Notes under the pieces: model-generated
Told to the model about the DNA's origin: nothing
Databases searched by the model: none
Seen by the model: only the letters and a program-made list of their open reading frames with translations
NCBI GenBank assembly: GCA_043746555.1
Contig: JAYTQU010000053.1
Coordinates: forward strand, 1-19,445
Reading direction: 5' to 3'
Length of the DNA: 19,445 bases
Source of the DNA: CAZQYC01 sp043746555
Lineage (GTDB): Bacteria > Pseudomonadota > Gammaproteobacteria > Steroidobacterales > Steroidobacteraceae
Position numbers and translations under genes: made by a program
Shown here: piece after piece, positions 17,276-19,445 of the stretch
How the letters are laid out: every line of letters starts with the position of its first letter
Numbering within the stretch: the first letter of the stretch is position 1

Positions 17276-18115
17276 CTACGCGCCTTCTCGAAGCCCTTTG
17301 CGTAGCGCGCTCAATAGTGTCTTGCCATGTTCGGAGCTTAATGGAAGCGCTCGAAGTAGCGGCTCGCCCCGCGTCTTGTCCATTCCTTGGTTAAGAACCG
17401 CCGCGACGCGAGTGAGTACTTCGTCATCGATCATCATCGCGATGTCACGTCCGAGAATTCGGGCACCGACGGTCTCCAAATCAAAATCCGCTTCTTCGAG
17501 TAATGCCGCATGTTCACTGTAAAGACGCTGTTCGTTTCCGGCACGTAGGTACGTCGTTAGCAGTAGCGCTAGATCGCGCGCGTCCTTGCGATTGGTCGAG
17601 CCACCTCGTTCACTCCATGCCGTAAGTTTCAGTAGTGCAAGTGCGGTCGGTGATACAAAAGGGATAGAGACACCGTCGGCCACGATGACGGGTATAGCGC
17701 GAGCTTGTGCCCCGCGAAAACCAACGGTCGACATGACTGTCGTAGAATGCGGCGGCCATGAAATCTCACCCGGTTAGCGTTCGATGGCACCGAATGGAAC
17801 GATATCGAGCAACCTGGCGCCGCGAAATCCAAGTCGATGCGGAATATTCCGATGCTCGACAAATCCGCCTTGATCGAGCAGCCTGTTACGGAGCGCGTTG
17901 AATTTCGCCCAGTCATCCAGCATCAATCCCAAGTCGATATCTAGCGTCGCTTCGCCGGTATCGATGCCGACGCAAAGCCTTAGCACGACATCGCGACCAA
18001 AGGTACCGACAACGCAGTAGCTTATGCCGAGTACACGGGTCGACGTGTCATCTGCCAACAGCAGTTCGACGCTTTGCCGATCAAGCTTTTGCGAAACGTT
18101 TAGCAAGATACTCAT
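17276..18115 (-). pseudogene. Nucleotidyltransferase-like gene with one in-frame stop
   Basis: Two minus-strand segments in the same frame, 113 codons (18115 to 17777) and 152 codons (17734 to 17279), are separated by TAA (17774-17776) and 13 further sense codons reading PGEISWPPHSTTV. Joined, they form a 279-residue protein. The first part has a degenerate nucleotidyltransferase core (VVGTFGRDVVL, then LDIDLGLMLDDW, and DIVPFG); the second has a helical C-terminal part (VSPTALALLKLTAW, NRKDARDLALLL). This resembles AbiEii-like/predicted nucleotidyltransferases, often toxin components or defence-associated, but a partner antitoxin is not seen. The usual Ala-Arg-Asp in the core reads Gly-Arg-Asp. 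Probably a recent pseudogene; sequencing error or readthrough is possible. Confidence 0.65.
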
Positions 18116-18139
18116 TCATGACCTTATCGAATAGGCGTC

Positions 18140-18161
18140 AAAATCCCCGCTAAAATCCCCG
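18140..18161. repeat. Tandem 10-bp repeat upstream of the nucleotidyltransferase
   Basis: AAAATCCCCG occurs at 18140-18149 and 18152-18161 (12-bp period), 25-46 bp upstream of the minus-strand start at 18115. On the minus strand it reads CGGGGATTTT twice, a position that would suit a binding site for a regulator of that gene. Only two copies are present. Confidence 0.45.
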
Positions 18162-18197
18162 TCTAACCGAACGAAAAACAGTTGGCATGCTTAATTC

Positions 18198-18458
18198 ATG
18201 AGGAGGGGGCAGCGCGCACTTTGCATGATGTTCAACGCCAGCGACGCGGCGGTCAGGTACAATTTGTCCCACGTAATTCCAAAAACTCGATGGCATCTCG
18301 CCATCGATACTTCTCACGAAGTGCCACACGATCAGTTTGGCGTAGGCGAGGAGCCTGTCTGGAAAGACGCGCGAAGTTACCAGCAGAGTCTCCGATCCAG
18401 CGCCATATTGCTGGATCGCGATGGGTTACTACTGCAGTACGAGGAGGGGCCATGTTGA
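18198..18458 (+). pseudogene. glgX: C-terminal remnant of a glycogen debranching enzyme (GlgX-like)
   Basis: 86 codons from an ATG at 18198; an in-frame TAA lies at 18192-18194, so nothing upstream joins on in this frame. The sequence LCMMFNASDAAVRYNLSHVI, then TRWHLAIDTSHEVP, then ARSYQQSLRSSAILLDRDGL matches the pattern of the C-terminal beta domain of GlgX/TreX-type debranching enzymes: a FNAS strand, W-x-x-x-x-DTS, and a closing R-S strand ending in a hydrophobic run. The catalytic barrel is missing. A debranching enzyme would belong next to glgP and pgm, so this is likely the leftover of a once-intact neighbour. The TGA overlaps the cytochrome start. Confidence 0.65.
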
Positions 18459-19009
18459 AAAGTATTTTAATCGGCGTGGTTTTGACGATTGTCATTGCTC
18501 TGATCGGTGCTTACGCCTTGATTCGCAGCGGTCTGATTTCAGCCAATGCCGATGCCACACCCGGTCGCCTCGAAACATGGATGGCGAGCACGTCGCTCGA
18601 TGCAACGCTAAGTCGTGACGCGCCGACGATCCAAAATCCGGTCGCGCTGACCGACGACAATCTCCTCGACGGCGTTCATCTCTTTGCGGAGAACTGCGCG
18701 GTTTGTCATGGCTCCGCGAAGGGCACCGCATCGGCGTCACCGATTGCGGAAGGCCTCTATCAAAAGCCACCGCAATTGGCGAGCGAAGGAGTCGAGGACG
18801 ACCCGGAAGGCGAATCGTTTTGGAAGATCAAACACGGTATTCGTCTAACGGGCATGCCGTCGTTTGCACACGCCCTTAGCGATCGGCAGATCTGGACGCT
18901 TGCGCTTTTCTTGAAGCACATGGACAAGCTGCCGCCCGCGGTTCAGCAGGCATGGAAACAAGTGCAGAACTGGCCGACGCCGCCCGTGAATGCGACGGAC
19001 ACTAAATGA
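18452..19009 (+). CDS. Membrane-anchored monohaem cytochrome c
   Basis: 185 residues. An uncleaved N-terminal hydrophobic helix (about residues 4-24, SILIGVVLTIVIALIGAYAL) anchors it, with the haem domain in the periplasm. Haem attachment site CAVCH (82-86) and a likely axial methionine in RLTGMPSF (M135) identify a class I cytochrome c domain (cytochrome_CBB3/C-like). It should carry electrons in the periplasm; the partners are not encoded here. Strong Shine-Dalgarno GAGGAGGGG sits directly before the ATG, inside the GlgX remnant, with a 7-bp overlap. In-frame sequence extends upstream to 18182 but is the shadow of the GlgX remnant. Intact and probably expressed. Confidence 0.85.
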   Translation: MLKSILIGVVLTIVIALIGAYALIRSGLISANADATPGRLETWMASTSLDATLSRDAPTIQNPVALTDDNLLDGVHLFAENCAVCHGSAKGTASASPIAEGLYQKPPQLASEGVEDDPEGESFWKIKHGIRLTGMPSFAHALSDRQIWTLALFLKHMDKLPPAVQQAWKQVQNWPTPPVNATDTK

Positions 19010-19099
19010 TTTGTTCGACGCGTTGTGCTCATTCAAGGCGGACAACCGCCGGAAGTGTTCGAGCGCGCGTTGCGCGAATTAGCGAAAGAGGCGGCGTAG
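19010..19099 (+). pseudogene. C-terminal remnant, DsbA-family-like
   Basis: Directly after the cytochrome stop, the same frame continues FVRRVVLIQGGQPPEVFERA and then LRELAKEAA before TAG. This strongly resembles the final strand and helix of DsbA/FrnE-type thioredoxin-fold proteins, where a strand leads into GAQPPEVF and a C-terminal helix. Only about 29 codons remain and there is no start codon, so it is the tail of a lost gene. Similarity is from memory of family pattern, not a search. Confidence 0.45.
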
Positions 19100-19122
19100 T
19101 TCGGTCGGGAGGAAATGTTCAC

Positions 19123-19209
19123 GTGCAAGACCTGACGGCAGCTAAATTACCTCAACAACGCAAACGCGACTTGGATGCCGGTGACTCCGATGCCCGTACG
19201 GATTGTTGA
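19123..19209 (+). CDS. Possible 28-codon ORF
   Basis: A GTG at 19123 is preceded by GGGAGGA (19107-19113) at 9-nt spacing. The frame runs VQDLTAAKLPQQRKRDLDAG and ends TGA directly before the ATG of the next frame (TGAATG). The product is hydrophilic and unrecognised. It may be a coupling leader, or the result of a frameshift in a longer gene that continues in the next ORF. Confidence 0.2.
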   Translation: MQDLTAAKLPQQRKRDLDAGDSDARTDC

Positions 19210-19445
19210 ATGCTCGGTGCAAGTCCATTTCCGTCGGGCACGGCTGTCGTGTACACATTTCCCTCCAGTTTTCATGCGGGCACAGTGGCCGGTGCAATCG
19301 ATCCAACGACTGCTGCACCGAACGGACAGGGTGGTTCCATCTACACAACAGATGTTACGGGTGCCGTAATCGCGGCCTTGAATGCGAGCGCCACGGGCTT
19401 AAGTTGGATGGTAACGAGTGACAACGAAGGTGCTTTGCCGGGCGC
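19210..19445 (+). CDS. Unrecognised ORF, truncated by window end
   Basis: An open frame from ATG 19210 runs off the end (78 codons visible). It reads MLGASPFPSGTAVVYTFPSS, then a small-residue-rich segment, then IYTTDVTGAVIAALNAS and LSWMVTSDNEGALPG. The Thr/Ser/Gly/Ala-rich, beta-prone composition and the DVTGAVIAAL-x-x-LSWMV pattern recall extracellular beta-sandwich modules (for example DNRLRE-type domains), but the match is weak. A different frame just upstream reads WMPVTPMPVRIVE, which could belong to the same protein before a frameshift. No clear signal peptide is visible, so the real start may lie elsewhere. Confidence 0.4.
   Translation, partial: MLGASPFPSGTAVVYTFPSSFHAGTVAGAIDPTTAAPNGQGGSIYTTDVTGAVIAALNASATGLSWMVTSDNEGALPG

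Noticed and set aside
18182..18451. Upstream extension of the cytochrome c gene
   Set aside because: The added 90 residues are the wrong-frame shadow of the GlgX remnant; the ATG at 18452 has a strong Shine-Dalgarno and is followed by a membrane anchor.

Overview
The window looks like chromosomal DNA from a moderately GC-rich proteobacterium. A gammaproteobacterium is my best guess, from the AcvB/VirJ family protein, the CFA synthase with a flavoprotein partner, the long LOG protein and a CxxCH cytochrome c. No rRNA, tRNA or marker gene fixes the lineage, so this is only an inference. No intact transposase, phage gene, CRISPR array or RNA gene was seen.

Layout. 1-1495: degraded DNA with a Fic-family remnant, a possible 24-residue cationic peptide ORF, a perfect 22-bp hairpin and short direct repeats. 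1496-2902: AcvB/VirJ-like double alpha/beta-hydrolase (+). 2899-3298: antisense thioesterase-like remnant abutting a 150-bp palindromic element. 3299-3985: DUF2127-type membrane protein fused to a piece of a PAS/histidine kinase that breaks off at the phospho-acceptor histidine. 4148-6586 (-): two-gene lipid operon, CFA synthase then a geranylgeranyl-reductase-type flavoprotein. 6929-9297 (-): overlapping pair, LOG-family phosphoribohydrolase then an MBL/beta-CASP RNase. 9298-9828: spacer with a decayed ORF. 9829-17228 (+): tightly packed operon gnd-zwf-HAD hydrolase-pgm-glgP. 17276-18115 (-): nucleotidyltransferase-like gene broken by one in-frame stop. 18198-19445 (+): 3' remnant of a glgX-like debranching enzyme overlapping a membrane-anchored cytochrome c, a DsbA-like C-terminal remnant, and an unrecognised ORF running off the end.

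How the genes work together. The large operon encodes a route from stored glucan to NAD(P)H and pentose phosphate: GlgP makes glucose-1-P, Pgm makes glucose-6-P, Zwf oxidises it to 6-phosphogluconolactone, and Gnd makes ribulose-5-P. The genes lie in the reverse of pathway order. No 6-phosphogluconolactonase is present; an unassigned HAD hydrolase lies between zwf and pgm. The neighbouring RNase and LOG protein could in principle release bases and ribose-5-P from RNA, converging on the same pentose pool, but this is speculative.

The most striking general feature is the contrast between intact, overlapping metabolic operons and the many gene remnants in the gaps between them (Fic, thioesterase-like, PAS/kinase, BON-like, nucleotidyltransferase, GlgX, DsbA-like).
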